In this document: positions 50,913-61,100 of the stretch, piece by piece | Position numbering within the stretch: position 1 is the first letter of the stretch | Layout of the letters: each line of letters begins with the position of its first letter | Assembly: GCA_016901755.1 (NCBI GenBank) | Contig: JACJKV010000005.1 | Coordinates: forward strand, 48,984 to 112,983 | Reading direction: 5' to 3' | Length of the DNA: 64,000 nt | From: Thomasclavelia spiroformis | Lineage (GTDB): Bacteria > Bacillota_I > Bacilli_A > Erysipelotrichales > Coprobacillaceae | Notes under the pieces: model-generated | The model's database searches: none | What the model was told of the DNA's origin: nothing | What the model saw: the letters and a program-made list of their open reading frames with translations, nothing else | Position numbers and translations under genes: made by a program

Positions 50913-52076
50913 ATGAATAGAAAATACTATCTGATTATTATCATCATCATTATCTGTTTTTGCCTTGGATTTTATCTGCTGCAAAAAGATATGCTGCTTT
51001 TGCAGGCCAATCCTGTTATTGAAATTAATGAACAGTTTCAATATAAAAAGTATATTACTGCAGTCAAAAGAGGAACGAAAAGTGATGTTTCATGTTATCA
51101 ACAGCAGCTAGATACATCACAGACGGGGCAATATGAAGTTGTGTTCGTTTACCGTGATAAAGAATATCCGGTGATTGTAGAAGTCGCTGATACCATTGCC
51201 CCAGAAATTACTGTTACCGGAGAGTTGACGGTATTACTTGACAGTCAGCCTGATTTAATGAAGGGATTAAGTATCAAAGATAACAGTCAGCAGGAAATCA
51301 GATTGTCGATTGATGCTACGAAGTTAAATATGAAACAGGAAGGCGAATATCAGATTGCCTACTATGCGTATGATCTTTCTGGAAATGAAGCTGTGGCTTC
51401 AAGAACAGTGAAAGTAGTTAAAGAGTACGGTTCCGCTTTGCCCTCTCAAGAAAAAACGGTATATCTGACTTTTGATGATGGCCCATCACAAAATACCAAA
51501 GCGATACTTGATATTTTAAAACAGTATGAGGTGCCAGCTACCTTTTTTGTGACAGGAAGTCATCAGCAGTATAATCAGTATATTCAGGAAGCTTATAGTC
51601 AGGGCCATACGATCGGATTGCATTCTTACTGTCATGAGTATGATGAGATTTACTGTTCTACTGATGCCTATTTTCAGGATCTTGATAAGATTGGGAAAAT
51701 GGTGGAAGAACTGATTGGATTTGTTCCCCATTACATCAGATTTCCAGGAGGCAGTTCAAATAAGATTTCCTCACGTTATCAAAAAGGAATCATGACGGTT
51801 TTAACTAAAGAAGTTTTGCGGCAGGGATATCAGTACTACGACTGGAACTGCTCGCTGGGAGATGCGGAAGGTCACAATATTCCAGCTTCTCAGCTGATTC
51901 AAAATGCAACGGAGTCTCATGATACAAATATTGTGCTGTTAGCACACGATACCGATGAAAAAGATACAACGGTAGAGGCCTTAAGTTCCATTATTGAATA
52001 CTATCTGCAACAGGGCTATCAGTTTCGAGCAATTGATGATGATAGCTACTATGCTCATCAAAGTCTTCATAATTAA
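50913..52076 (+). CDS. Membrane-anchored polysaccharide deacetylase (shorter paralogue)
   Basis: A 387-residue protein with N-terminal signal anchor (residues 5-24), two Ig-like modules (about 30-170) and a NodB domain: Asp188/Asp189 in LTFDDGPSQNT, His237 and His241 in GLHSYCHEY, RFPGG. About 60% similar to the enzyme at 46102 by eye, ending in a LLAHDTDEKDTTVEALSSII region. Divergent from the ytrA operon. Confidence 0.92.
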   Translation: MNRKYYLIIIIIIICFCLGFYLLQKDMLLLQANPVIEINEQFQYKKYITAVKRGTKSDVSCYQQQLDTSQTGQYEVVFVYRDKEYPVIVEVADTIAPEITVTGELTVLLDSQPDLMKGLSIKDNSQQEIRLSIDATKLNMKQEGEYQIAYYAYDLSGNEAVASRTVKVVKEYGSALPSQEKTVYLTFDDGPSQNTKAILDILKQYEVPATFFVTGSHQQYNQYIQEAYSQGHTIGLHSYCHEYDEIYCSTDAYFQDLDKIGKMVEELIGFVPHYIRFPGGSSNKISSRYQKGIMTVLTKEVLRQGYQYYDWNCSLGDAEGHNIPASQLIQNATESHDTNIVLLAHDTDEKDTTVEALSSIIEYYLQQGYQFRAIDDDSYYAHQSLHN

Positions 52077-52113
52077 TTCGCAATTGTAGTGTTTTTTAGT
52101 TATAATATTCCTG

Positions 52114-52806
52114 GTGATAAAATTGAAAGATGATATAAAAGAAGCACTGAAAGTATCAGTGCCGGTCATGATGGGATATCTTGTATTAGGAATGGCATTT
52201 GGTATGCTTTTAGAAAGCAAAGGCTACCATGTGGGCTATGCCTTTTTGATGAGCTTTCTGATCTATGCCGGAAGTATGCAGTTTGTAGCTATTGATTTGC
52301 TTAGTGGGGGAGCGGGATTGATCAATGGTGCTATCATGTCTTTTTTGATCAATGCCCGACATATGGTTTATGGGTTGTCCATGCTCAAGAAATTTCGTGG
52401 GATGAAGAAGTATAAGCTGTATATGATTTTTTCTTTAACTGATGAAACGTATTCGCTGCTGATCAAAGATCATGCTTATCATGGTCCAAATGAAAAAAGA
52501 TTTTTGTTTCTGATTTCGTTTTTTGATCAGTGTTACTGGATCACTGGCAGTATCATAGGAGCTTTGCTTGGTGAAATGATTACCATTAATACAACGGGAC
52601 TGGATTTTGCGATGACAGCTTTATTTGTGGTTATTGTAACAGAACAGTTTTTAAGTCATCATGATCATCGTTACAGTTACTGGGGCTTTGTGATCAGTAT
52701 TGCCGCACTAATGATATTCAAAGCTGATGCTTTTATCATTCCAGCGATGATCGGTATTATTATCGTATTACTGGTGATGTATCGAAGGAGGCAGATTAAT
52801 GCATGA
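52114..52806 (+). CDS. azlC: AzlC-family branched-chain amino acid exporter subunit
   Basis: A 230-residue membrane protein of the AzlC family (about seven helices): ALKVSVPVMMGYLVLGMAFGMLLESKGY, LIYAGSMQFVAIDLL, MSFLINARHMVYGLSM. With AzlD it forms a two-component exporter of branched-chain amino acids and analogues. Starts at GTG 52114 or TTG 52123; only a weak GGTGA ribosome site is seen. Overlaps azlD by 8 bases. Confidence 0.92.
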   Translation: MIKLKDDIKEALKVSVPVMMGYLVLGMAFGMLLESKGYHVGYAFLMSFLIYAGSMQFVAIDLLSGGAGLINGAIMSFLINARHMVYGLSMLKKFRGMKKYKLYMIFSLTDETYSLLIKDHAYHGPNEKRFLFLISFFDQCYWITGSIIGALLGEMITINTTGLDFAMTALFVVIVTEQFLSHHDHRYSYWGFVISIAALMIFKADAFIIPAMIGIIIVLLVMYRRRQINA

Positions 52807-53113
52807 TATTTTACTGATTCTGGTTATTGCGGCAGTGACTTTCTTAACCAGAGTTATTCCTTTTATAGCTTTTGAAAATAAAAGTTATCCCCTGATTGAA
52901 TATTTAGGCGATGTTTTACCTTATTCCATTATGGCGATGCTGGTTGTTTACTGTTTGAAAAGTGTGGATCTGCTTCATGGCAATCATGGTATTTGTGAAA
53001 TGATCGGTGTTGTCAGCGTGATTCTTTTACATGTCTGGAAACGCAACACCTTACTTTCAATCCTTGGCGGAACGCTTATTTATATGATCTGTGTTCAGAT
53101 GATATTTATATAA
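52799..53113 (+). CDS. azlD: AzlD-family branched-chain amino acid exporter subunit
   Basis: A 104-residue small membrane partner with about three helices: LLILVIAAVTFLTRVIPFIAFE and LPYSIMAMLVVYCLKSVDLL. Coupled to azlC by an 8-base overlap, ribosome site AAGGAGG inside azlC. Confidence 0.92.
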   Translation: MHDILLILVIAAVTFLTRVIPFIAFENKSYPLIEYLGDVLPYSIMAMLVVYCLKSVDLLHGNHGICEMIGVVSVILLHVWKRNTLLSILGGTLIYMICVQMIFI

Positions 53114-53132
53114 GTCAGTATTAATTAAAAAA

Positions 53133-53162
53133 GGTCTGTTTTTTGTAGCAGACCTTTTTTTG
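53133..53162 (+). terminator. Terminator of azlCD
   Basis: AAAGGTCTG / CAGACCTTT stem then T-run. Confidence 0.85.
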
Positions 53163-53166
53163 CTGG

Positions 53167-54402
53167 TTATTGAGTAATGCGACGGCATTCCACGTAATAG
53201 CGTTTTTCGTTGGCTTCTCCCATTGAAAAAGTTTTTCTTGGTAAAACACCACCAGCTGCTATTGCTGGAAACAGTGTTTTTTTGTCGATGGCAGGAAGTA
53301 TGATACCGCAGCTGTTAGGATGCTGTGACAGTTTTTGAATCGTATCTAGACCATGGATATAATCGATTTGAGTTTGTGGATGCTGGTTTAGATATTCATC
53401 TAAAAAAGTTTGCAGGATATCAACAGCTAAACGATCATGAGTGTTTAAAAGCTGAAAACTGATTTTCTGTGAGTCATTGATAAAAATCAGATCTTCACCA
53501 TGATCTAACTGAATATTTAATTCGTGAACATATTCCTTGAATCTGACTAACAGATCATTCATATCGACATTGAAAAGCAAACGATGAATTGGTTCAAATA
53601 CCAAAGCAGGACTATGCAAATTCACCAGTTCTACCATGGCATAGCGTGCAGGATGATCCGCCATCTGGTTTTCGTTTAATGTCTTTTTAATATTTTCCCA
53701 ATAGGCTTTGGCTGTGGCCAGAGAATGATTTCCATCACCGACTGCCAGGAAAAAGCCGTTACTTTCACTTTCCATTAATGCCAGTTTTGCGTTGACAGCA
53801 TCAGCAAACTGACCAGTAATCGCATATCCTCTTAAATGACCACCATTTTGCATCAGTTCAAAATCGTAGAGACATTCAAAATGATCTTTATTATTATATA
53901 ATGGTTCGATCAGCTGCATTTTAGGATCATCGATCAGAACCATGACATGAGGACATTCCAGCAAGGCATTTTCACGAATCTTCAGTCTTGGTGGAATACG
54001 TGACTGGATGGTTCCTTCAGTAGCACGGATCAATGATGAACTGCCTGGAGTAAAGTCATAGGCTTCCAGGTCGATCACACCAACAAACCCTAAACGTATC
54101 TGATCGTTTACTGTTCTTTCGACCAGAACAAAACCATTATCGATACGTTTTTCGAGAATATGATTTTGAAGATAATCAGCCATGGTCTGATTAATTCTGC
54201 TAATACGTTCTGGATCTTTTCCTAAATAGACTTCAGGAAAGATCAGATGCAAGGCTGATGGCTGATCCTGAACCTGGTTTTCAACTTCTTTCCAGTACTC
54301 TTCTTCACTGGTAAACTGGTCACAGGCAACAACTGACCAGTTTTCCATAGCGATATCGTGACGTGGAAGAAGTATTTGTGTTGATTGGAAACATGATTTC
54401 AT
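53167..54402 (-). CDS. DUF1015-family protein
   Basis: A 411-residue protein of DUF1015, related to ADP/ATP-dependent serine kinases (SerK) with a ParB-like fold. Features: ENWSVVACDQFTSEEEYWKEVE, VMVLIDDPKMQLIEPLY, FFLAVGDGNHSLATAKAYWENIK (DGNHR-like motif), HPARYAMVELVNLHSPALVFEPIHRLL. Role in serine metabolism is possible but not established for this copy. Single gene. Confidence 0.85.
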   Translation of the reverse strand: MKSCFQSTQILLPRHDIAMENWSVVACDQFTSEEEYWKEVENQVQDQPSALHLIFPEVYLGKDPERISRINQTMADYLQNHILEKRIDNGFVLVERTVNDQIRLGFVGVIDLEAYDFTPGSSSLIRATEGTIQSRIPPRLKIRENALLECPHVMVLIDDPKMQLIEPLYNNKDHFECLYDFELMQNGGHLRGYAITGQFADAVNAKLALMESESNGFFLAVGDGNHSLATAKAYWENIKKTLNENQMADHPARYAMVELVNLHSPALVFEPIHRLLFNVDMNDLLVRFKEYVHELNIQLDHGEDLIFINDSQKISFQLLNTHDRLAVDILQTFLDEYLNQHPQTQIDYIHGLDTIQKLSQHPNSCGIILPAIDKKTLFPAIAAGGVLPRKTFSMGEANEKRYYVECRRITQ

Positions 54403-54471
54403 AATAAACCCCCTAAAGTTATTAAGTATAATTATAAAAAAAGAATGCCAGATATGTCAAGTTTTCCTGAC

Positions 54472-54499
54472 CAATAAAAAAAACGCTCTATGAGCGTTT
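54472..54499 (-). terminator. Terminator of map
   Basis: Minus-strand AAACGCTC / GAGCGTTT stem with U8. Confidence 0.85.
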
Positions 54500-55355
54500 A
54501 AGCTGAAATGATTTCAATTCCGTCTTCAGTGACCACAAAGGTATGTTCCCATTGGGCTGATAAGAGGCCATCATCAGTATAGACGGTCCAGTCATTGTCT
54601 TCGTTTAAATGGATTCCTTTTCCTCCCTGATTGATCATCGGTTCGATCGTAAAGACCATTCCTGGAACGATCAGGACGGTTTCTTCCTGTGGCTTGAAAT
54701 GGAAGACATAAGGATCTTCATGCATTTTCATGCCAATTCCATGTCCACAGAATTCTTCAACAACGCTGTAGCCATGGCCGTGTGCATATTTTTCAATAGC
54801 ACTGCCAATATCGCCAATACAGCTTTGCCAGGGCTTAACAGCCTTCATACCTTCATAGAGACATTCTTTGGTGACTTCTACCAGTTTTCTGGCTTCATCA
54901 CTGACTTCACCAATCATGAACATTCTTGAAGCATCAGCGTAATATCCGTTTAGTTCGGTTGTTGCATCACAGTTGATGATATCTCCATCTTTTAAGATCC
55001 TGTTTTGACTAGGGATACCATGACATACTTCATCATTGACAGAGGTACAGATACTTTTTGGATATCCTTCATAATTGAGGTCGGCAGAATGAGCGTGATG
55101 CTTTTTTAGGTATTCTTGAGTCATGACATCGATATCTTCGGTGGTCATTCCTGCTTTGATATTTTGTTCGATGTGATCTAACAGCCCGTTGTTGATAACA
55201 GCAGCTTTTCTGATTCCTTCGATCTGTGCAGGATTTTTGATCATTTTTTTAGATGGTATCATGATGCCCTGCTTTTTGAAATATTTTATTTTTTTATCAA
55301 AGTCCTGATGACATTTACGATAATCAAGACCACTTCCACACCAGCATTTTTTCAT
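54498..55355 (-). CDS. map: Type I methionine aminopeptidase with N-terminal SEC-C zinc motif
   Basis: A 285-residue enzyme removing N-terminal Met from new proteins. Residues 4-16 (CWCGSGLDYRKCH) form a SEC-C-type zinc knuckle, and a linker follows; the pita-bread catalytic domain starts at about residue 40. Metal ligands: Asp in INCDATTELNGYYADASRMF, His in EFCGHGIGMKMHEDP, Glu in FTIEPMI and ETFVV-like C-terminal region. The extension is shared by Firmicutes/actinobacterial MetAPs and may bind ribosomes. Downstream of xpt by 12 bases. Confidence 0.93.
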   Translation of the reverse strand: MKKCWCGSGLDYRKCHQDFDKKIKYFKKQGIMIPSKKMIKNPAQIEGIRKAAVINNGLLDHIEQNIKAGMTTEDIDVMTQEYLKKHHAHSADLNYEGYPKSICTSVNDEVCHGIPSQNRILKDGDIINCDATTELNGYYADASRMFMIGEVSDEARKLVEVTKECLYEGMKAVKPWQSCIGDIGSAIEKYAHGHGYSVVEEFCGHGIGMKMHEDPYVFHFKPQEETVLIVPGMVFTIEPMINQGGKGIHLNEDNDWTVYTDDGLLSAQWEHTFVVTEDGIEIISA

Positions 55356-55367
55356 TTCTTTACCTCA

Positions 55368-55937
55368 CTATTTTTTAAACTGAATACCATCTTCATTCAA
55401 TGCAGCAATCTGTGCCAGAGAATAAAGATCATAACCTTTATCTAAAATCAGCTGATGACCTTTCTGGAAGGCTTTATCAATGACAATACCAACACCTTCA
55501 ATGGTAGCATGAGCTTCTTTGCATATTTTTTCTACACCGGAAAAAGCTTCACCATTAGCTAAAAAATCATCGATAAATAAAATATGATCATTTTTGGTTA
55601 AAAATTCCTTAGAAATACAGATATGATATGATTTATTTTTAGTAAAAGAGAAGACTTCTGCATTATAGGCATCTGCCATAGTTGATGGAATTGCTTTTTT
55701 TATAAATACCATAGGTACTTTAAAACGATAAGCACACATCAATGCTGGAGCAATCCCGCTGGTTTCTATTGTAACAACTTTATTGATAGGATATTTTTTG
55801 AAATAATCATATAATTCCTGACCAATTTCTTCCATTAACTGTGGATCGACCTGATGATTTAAAAAAGAATCAACTTTGAGTATTTCGCCGTTGATGATTC
55901 GACTGTTTTCTTTGATATATTGTTCTAATTTATTCAT
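55368..55937 (-). CDS. xpt: Xanthine phosphoribosyltransferase
   Basis: A 189-residue purine salvage enzyme making XMP from xanthine and PRPP. PRPP-binding motif ILFIDDFLANGEAFSGVE (normally VLIIDDFLANG) and KVVTIETSGIAPA are characteristic of Xpt. The 5' region has no purine riboswitch that I can see. Likely co-transcribed with map. Confidence 0.94.
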   Translation of the reverse strand: MNKLEQYIKENSRIINGEILKVDSFLNHQVDPQLMEEIGQELYDYFKKYPINKVVTIETSGIAPALMCAYRFKVPMVFIKKAIPSTMADAYNAEVFSFTKNKSYHICISKEFLTKNDHILFIDDFLANGEAFSGVEKICKEAHATIEGVGIVIDKAFQKGHQLILDKGYDLYSLAQIAALNEDGIQFKK

Positions 55938-56061
55938 TGTGTTAATTTCCTTTCTTTTTCACTATTATCATATATAAAATGAAACAGATATACAAGATAT
56001 GATTTACTGTTAAACCGGTGAAAATTGACAAATTGGTGCATATACTGTTTTAGGTGGTTTA

Positions 56062-56763
56062 ATGAAAAAGAAAATAATTTTACTGCTGATGATCATTTCG
56101 ATAGTGCTGTTGAAGCTGCAGATACCTGCTTATGGCAAGGAAAAACAGCTTGATCATCGTATTGTCGTGATAGATCCTGGTCATGGGGGATTCGATAATG
56201 GAGCAATTGAGTATGGCTATAATGAAGATGAAATCAATCTGCAAATCGCTAAGAAGCTGAAAAAACAGCTGGAAAAAAACGGAGCTAAAGTTTATCTGAC
56301 CAGATCAGGGGACTATGATATGACTAAAAGAAATCATCATTATTCAAAGCAGGATGATATGTACTTGCGGGTCAAAAAGATCGACAGCTATCAGGGACAC
56401 TATCTGATCAGTATTCATCAGAATGCTTCCGGTTATAAAAGTGCCTGGGGGTCACAGGTGTTTTATTATTACCGCAGTGAAAAAGGAAAAGCCCTGGCTA
56501 AAGTCATCGATAAACACCTAAAAAAAGTGACACATAGTCAAAAACCAATCAGTGGCTGTGAATTTAGAGTTTTAAAAGCCACGCGTACACTTGGTATACT
56601 GATTGAATGTGGTTTTATGTCTAACTACAATGAATGTGGACAGCTGCGTAACAAATCATATCAGGAAAAGCTGTGTCAGAAAATAACAGCTGGACTGATT
56701 GCTTACGACAGTCAAATTCAAAAACAGGAAAAGAATAAACTGGAAAGTCAGTATTTGCAGTAA
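56062..56763 (+). CDS. N-acetylmuramoyl-L-alanine amidase (CwlD-like)
   Basis: A 233-residue Amidase_3 zinc hydrolase cleaving the peptide from muramic acid. N-terminal signal (residues 4-21), catalytic zinc ligands in VVIDPGHGGFDNGAIEYGYNEDEINLQIAKKL (His, Glu) and LISIHQNAS (His), second Glu in GILIECGFMSN. In spore formers CwlD makes cortex muramic lactam; whether this organism sporulates is unknown. Confidence 0.92.
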   Translation: MKKKIILLLMIISIVLLKLQIPAYGKEKQLDHRIVVIDPGHGGFDNGAIEYGYNEDEINLQIAKKLKKQLEKNGAKVYLTRSGDYDMTKRNHHYSKQDDMYLRVKKIDSYQGHYLISIHQNASGYKSAWGSQVFYYYRSEKGKALAKVIDKHLKKVTHSQKPISGCEFRVLKATRTLGILIECGFMSNYNECGQLRNKSYQEKLCQKITAGLIAYDSQIQKQEKNKLESQYLQ

Positions 56764-56845
56764 ATTTGAAAAAAATGAATAAAAAGTAAAAAAAGTATTG
56801 ACGGAATGATAGGGACATGGTATATTAATGGAGCAGTTGATTGAT

Positions 56846-56922
<77 letters not shown>

Positions 56923-56949
56923 TTAATGAATTGCTTAATATAGATATGT

Positions 56950-57026
<77 letters not shown>

Positions 57027-57042
57027 TTTAAATCCATAATTT

Positions 57043-57118
57043 GGGGCCATAGCTCAGCTGGGAGAGCACCTGCCTTGCACGCAGGGGGTCAGCGGTTCGA
57101 TCCCGCTTGGCTCCACCA
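57043..57118 (+). tRNA. tRNA-Ala (TGC)
   Basis: 76 bases with CCA. Acceptor GGGGCCA, anticodon TGC in CTTGCAC, T arm GGTTCGATCCC. Confidence 0.97.
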
Positions 57119-57129
57119 ATTTTGTTTGT

Positions 57130-57152
57130 AAACTGCATTGGCAGTTTTTTTT
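57130..57152 (+). terminator. Terminator of the tRNA cluster
   Basis: AAACTGC / GCAGTTT stem and T8 tail. Confidence 0.8.
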
Positions 57153-57172
57153 ATATCAAAAAAGGAGAAATT

Positions 57173-58180
57173 ATGGCACAGAGTAGAGGAAAAGAAAATT
57201 ATATCGTGAATACTTTTAATGGCATGGCCTATGGTTTTTTTGCCAGTCTGATCATTGGGACGATCCTTAAACAGTTAGGGACGCTTTGTCATATCGAAGA
57301 TTTAGTGACCTGGGGCAATATTGCTGGTTATCTGATGGGTCCAGCTATCGGGGTTGGCATTGGCTATGTGATTGAAGCGAAAGGACTTAATCTTATTGTT
57401 GCAACGATTGCAGGAACGATCGGCGCTGGAACTTTTAGTAATGGGACGGTACAGGCGGGAAATCCAATTTCAGCATATGTTGCGGTCTTGGCAGCGATTG
57501 AAGTGACGCGACTGATTCAGGGAAAAACGCCAATTGATATTTTGCTGGTTCCCTTTGTATCGATCATTACCGCAGGTATTATTACTAAACTGGTGGGACC
57601 ATACCTAACTCAGATCATTACCTGGATCGGGTCTTTGATCAATGAAGGTGTGACTTTACAGCCGTTGTTTATGTCGATTGTTGTTGGTGTAGTGATGGGA
57701 ATGGCCCTGACAGCACCAATTTCATCAGCAGCTATTGGAATTATGTTAGGTTTAGATGGTCTGGCTGCCGGTGCTGCTTTGGCAGGGTGCTGTGCACAGA
57801 TGATTGGTTTTGCGATCATGTCATTAGAAGATAATGATATTGGTGATGTGATTGCGATTGGAATTGGAACCAGTATGCTGCAGTTTAAAAATATTATTAA
57901 AAGACCAGTGATCTGGCTGCCGCCAATTTTAACAACCGTTATTACAGCACCGATTTCAACCGTAGTTTTGTCATTGAAATGCAGTGCGATAGGTTCAGGA
58001 ATGGGAACTGCAGGTATGGTAGGGATCCTAGATGCTATTGATGTCATGGGAACAGCATACTGGCTGCCTTTGATCATGATTGATATCATTGTTCCGGCCA
58101 TTGTGACCTATGTTATTTATAAGGCTTTTAGAAAACTGAATTACATAAAAAAAGGAGATTTAAGACTGGAACGTCTATAA
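57173..58180 (+). CDS. PTS EIIC_2-family membrane transporter
   Basis: A 335-residue protein with about ten hydrophobic helices belonging to the PTS IIC-like family PF13303, with GTFSNGTVQAGNPISAYVAVLAAIEVTRL, LVPFVSIITAG, ALTAPISSAAIGIMLGLDGLAAGAALAGCCAQMIGFA and GSGMGTAGMVG. No IIA or IIB partner lies nearby, so substrate and phosphorylation route are unknown. Start ATG 57173 (MAQSRGKENYIV) after AAAGGAGAAA; upstream in-frame codons run into the tRNA cluster. Confidence 0.85.
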   Translation: MAQSRGKENYIVNTFNGMAYGFFASLIIGTILKQLGTLCHIEDLVTWGNIAGYLMGPAIGVGIGYVIEAKGLNLIVATIAGTIGAGTFSNGTVQAGNPISAYVAVLAAIEVTRLIQGKTPIDILLVPFVSIITAGIITKLVGPYLTQIITWIGSLINEGVTLQPLFMSIVVGVVMGMALTAPISSAAIGIMLGLDGLAAGAALAGCCAQMIGFAIMSLEDNDIGDVIAIGIGTSMLQFKNIIKRPVIWLPPILTTVITAPISTVVLSLKCSAIGSGMGTAGMVGILDAIDVMGTAYWLPLIMIDIIVPAIVTYVIYKAFRKLNYIKKGDLRLERL

Positions 58181-58190
58181 TCTCTTTTTT
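58151..58190. terminator. Bidirectional terminator
   Basis: Stem AAAGGAGATT / AATCTCTTT spanning the PTS stop codon, with T8, between convergent genes. Confidence 0.7.
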
Positions 58191-61100
58191 TTATTTAAAT
58201 AAATCAATAATATCCTGAGTTGACATTTTAGCGATACTGCCAGAATTGTTTTCAATAAACATATTAGACAGATCCTGTTTCTGTTCCTGCAGCTGCTGAA
58301 TCTTTTCTTCGATGGAATTTTTCATGATCAGCTTATAGACTTGAACGTTATTGGTCTGACCGATACGGTAAGCACGGTCGGTTGCCTGATTTTGTGCTGA
58401 CATATTCCACCATGGGTCAAAATGAATAACGGTAGATGCACTGGTCAAGTTCAGTCCTGTACCACCCGCTTTTAAACTGATTAGAAAGACGGTTGTTTTA
58501 TCTTTCTGGAAAGCGTTAACTAATTGATGACGTTTGATCTTATTAGTAGCACCAGTTAAAACATAATAGGAAATATCACGTTTTCGCAGCTCGATTTCAA
58601 TAAGATCCAAAGATGTCGTAAATGATGAAAACAGCAGCACTTTCTGATTGTTTTCTTTAGCGTTTTCGATAATATTAATACAGGCTCTCATTTTTGAACT
58701 TGGTTCGATGATATGATCATAGATGATTCGCTGATCGCAGCATAACTGGCGAAGTCTGGTCATCATGGCTAAGATCTGAATTTTGTCTACACTGTTGACC
58801 TGAATGGCTTTTTGCAGTTCCTGATTAATCAGTGACAGGTTAGCCAAATAGGTTTTTTCTTCTTCTGGGGTAAAAGAAATAAGCATGTTTCTTTCGATTT
58901 TGTCAGGAAGTTCGTTGAGAACTTCTTTTTTTGTCCTTCTTAAGATAAATGGTTCGACCATTTTTTTAAGCTTGCTTTGTTTTCCTTCATCACCGTTTCT
59001 TACAATTGGTATTTCATAGGTTTTTTTGAAATAGGAGTAGTTGTAAAGGTAATGAGGCATCAGGAAATCAAAGATTGACCATAGTTCAGCCAGACTGTTT
59101 TCAATTGGAGTACCAGTCAGGGCGAAACGGTGAACACTGCGGATAGCTTTGACAGCCTGAGCGTTTTTCGTACTTTGATTTTTGATATATTGTGCTTCAT
59201 CGAGAATGAAATAAGTAAACTGAATATCCTGATAAAGTTCAAAATCACGACGGATATAATCATAGGAAGTGATGATGACATCGTAGTCGCTGATTGAACG
59301 AATCTGTTTTTTGCGCTGTTCCAGGTTACCAGAAACGCATAATACTTTCAGGTTTTTGGAAAATTTATGAATTTCATCCTGCCAGTTATAAATCAATGTC
59401 GCTGGTGCTACAACCAGACTGACATGATCTGGGCTCATGCTTTCTTCAATCAGGGTCATTACCTGTAAAGTTTTTCCTAACCCCATATCATCAGCCAGAA
59501 TTCCTCCAAAGCCGTATTCAGCTATGGTTTTTAGCCATTTGAATCCTGTGACCTGATAATCTCTTAAAATACTTTGATAGTTTTCGGGAACTTTAATATC
59601 CTGCATATTGATTTTTTCAATATGGGAAATCAGTTTTTTAAAATGATCATTACGATTGAACTGTAATGATGATGTATTGATAAAATTGTTTAAGTATAGC
59701 GAGTGATATTTATCGATTTCTATTTTTCCATCGTGTATTTCGTCATATTTGACGTTAAGATCATTGAATAATGAATCAAGATCTTTGATCGAGGTATCAT
59801 TCAGATTGATAAATTCACCTGATTTTAAACGATGATAATTTTTTTTGCTGTGGAAGGCAAAAAGAATATCTTTGATTTCATCTTTATCAACATTGATGCT
59901 GTTGAAATCAATTTCCAGCAGGTCATTTTTCAGTCTGACACCAATGTTGAGATTCATGTTTTTCGGTTTATTCATCAGTTTGATTTCTTCACTGATATAT
60001 ACTTCACAGTCCTGATTAAGATCAGGAAGAACATGGGTAATAAATTCGTAAATATCTTCCTCATTATATAAATAGTACATACGAGTAATATCGTCGTATT
60101 CGAGATAGTTGTTTAAAACCGAGATGACATGATCCAGTTTTAAAGGTAAGACAAGCTCGCTGGGATCTTCTAAAATAGAGTTTCCCTGATCATCACGGAA
60201 ATCAAGGGTGACTGATAATTCGTTGCTGATGTTTAAATCAACATAGATCAGCAGGGAAATATCCATTGGCAGATATTCATCGATTTCATCACCTAGGAAA
60301 TCCACATATGGCAAGACGGTATCAATGATATATTTAGAAAACAGCGATAATTTATCATTAGGAATTGTTAGCGTATGATTGTCCATATAGGTTAATAGCG
60401 GACGCAGAGCCTGTGAAAACTCTAATGAATATCGATTCATTGTCAGATAGTCAAAATAGTAAATATACTGATGACCGATGATAATGATACCTTCCGGTTT
60501 TTTTAAGGTAATGGTTGTATAATCATCATCTTTCTTTATTTCTAAAGCTATATTTTTAAGATCGATCGTTATAAAGTTGATGTTAATATCCAGGTTATTG
60601 AAATGGGTCATAAAAAAATCATCGATATTATCAGCGGTGATTTTTAAAGTTCTTTCATCATCGAGATTGCCCTGATAATATTCTTTGATAAAACTAATCT
60701 GTTTTAATGAAGATTCATCAAAATATTTGGCGTCATGGTTAGTAGTTAAGCCATTACCATAGACGATTGTACGATGATCTTTAATGTGACTGACTAATGT
60801 GGGAATACTTTTGATCGCATAGCTTCTTTGTCCGGCAATTTTATATGAAAGATAGAGACGGTCAAAACTGCAGCGAACTTCTGGGATCAGACGAACATTT
60901 TTATCTAATGGTAAATGTTTGTTTTGATCAGAATTTTTATATTTCTCAATCAGTTCGCTTGTTTTGATGACCTGTTCTTTAAGATACTTTTCTTCCTGAC
61001 GGCTTTGAATTTCCTGAATTTTTTCCAGATAATTTCCCTTTTGGTTAAAAGAATAAGGAATTTCACTGGCTTCAAGACCGTAGAATTTTAAAAGCAATGC

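Noticed and set aside
55938..56061. A purine riboswitch before xpt
   Set aside because: The conserved three-way junction sequence of purine aptamers is absent in this short intergenic region.
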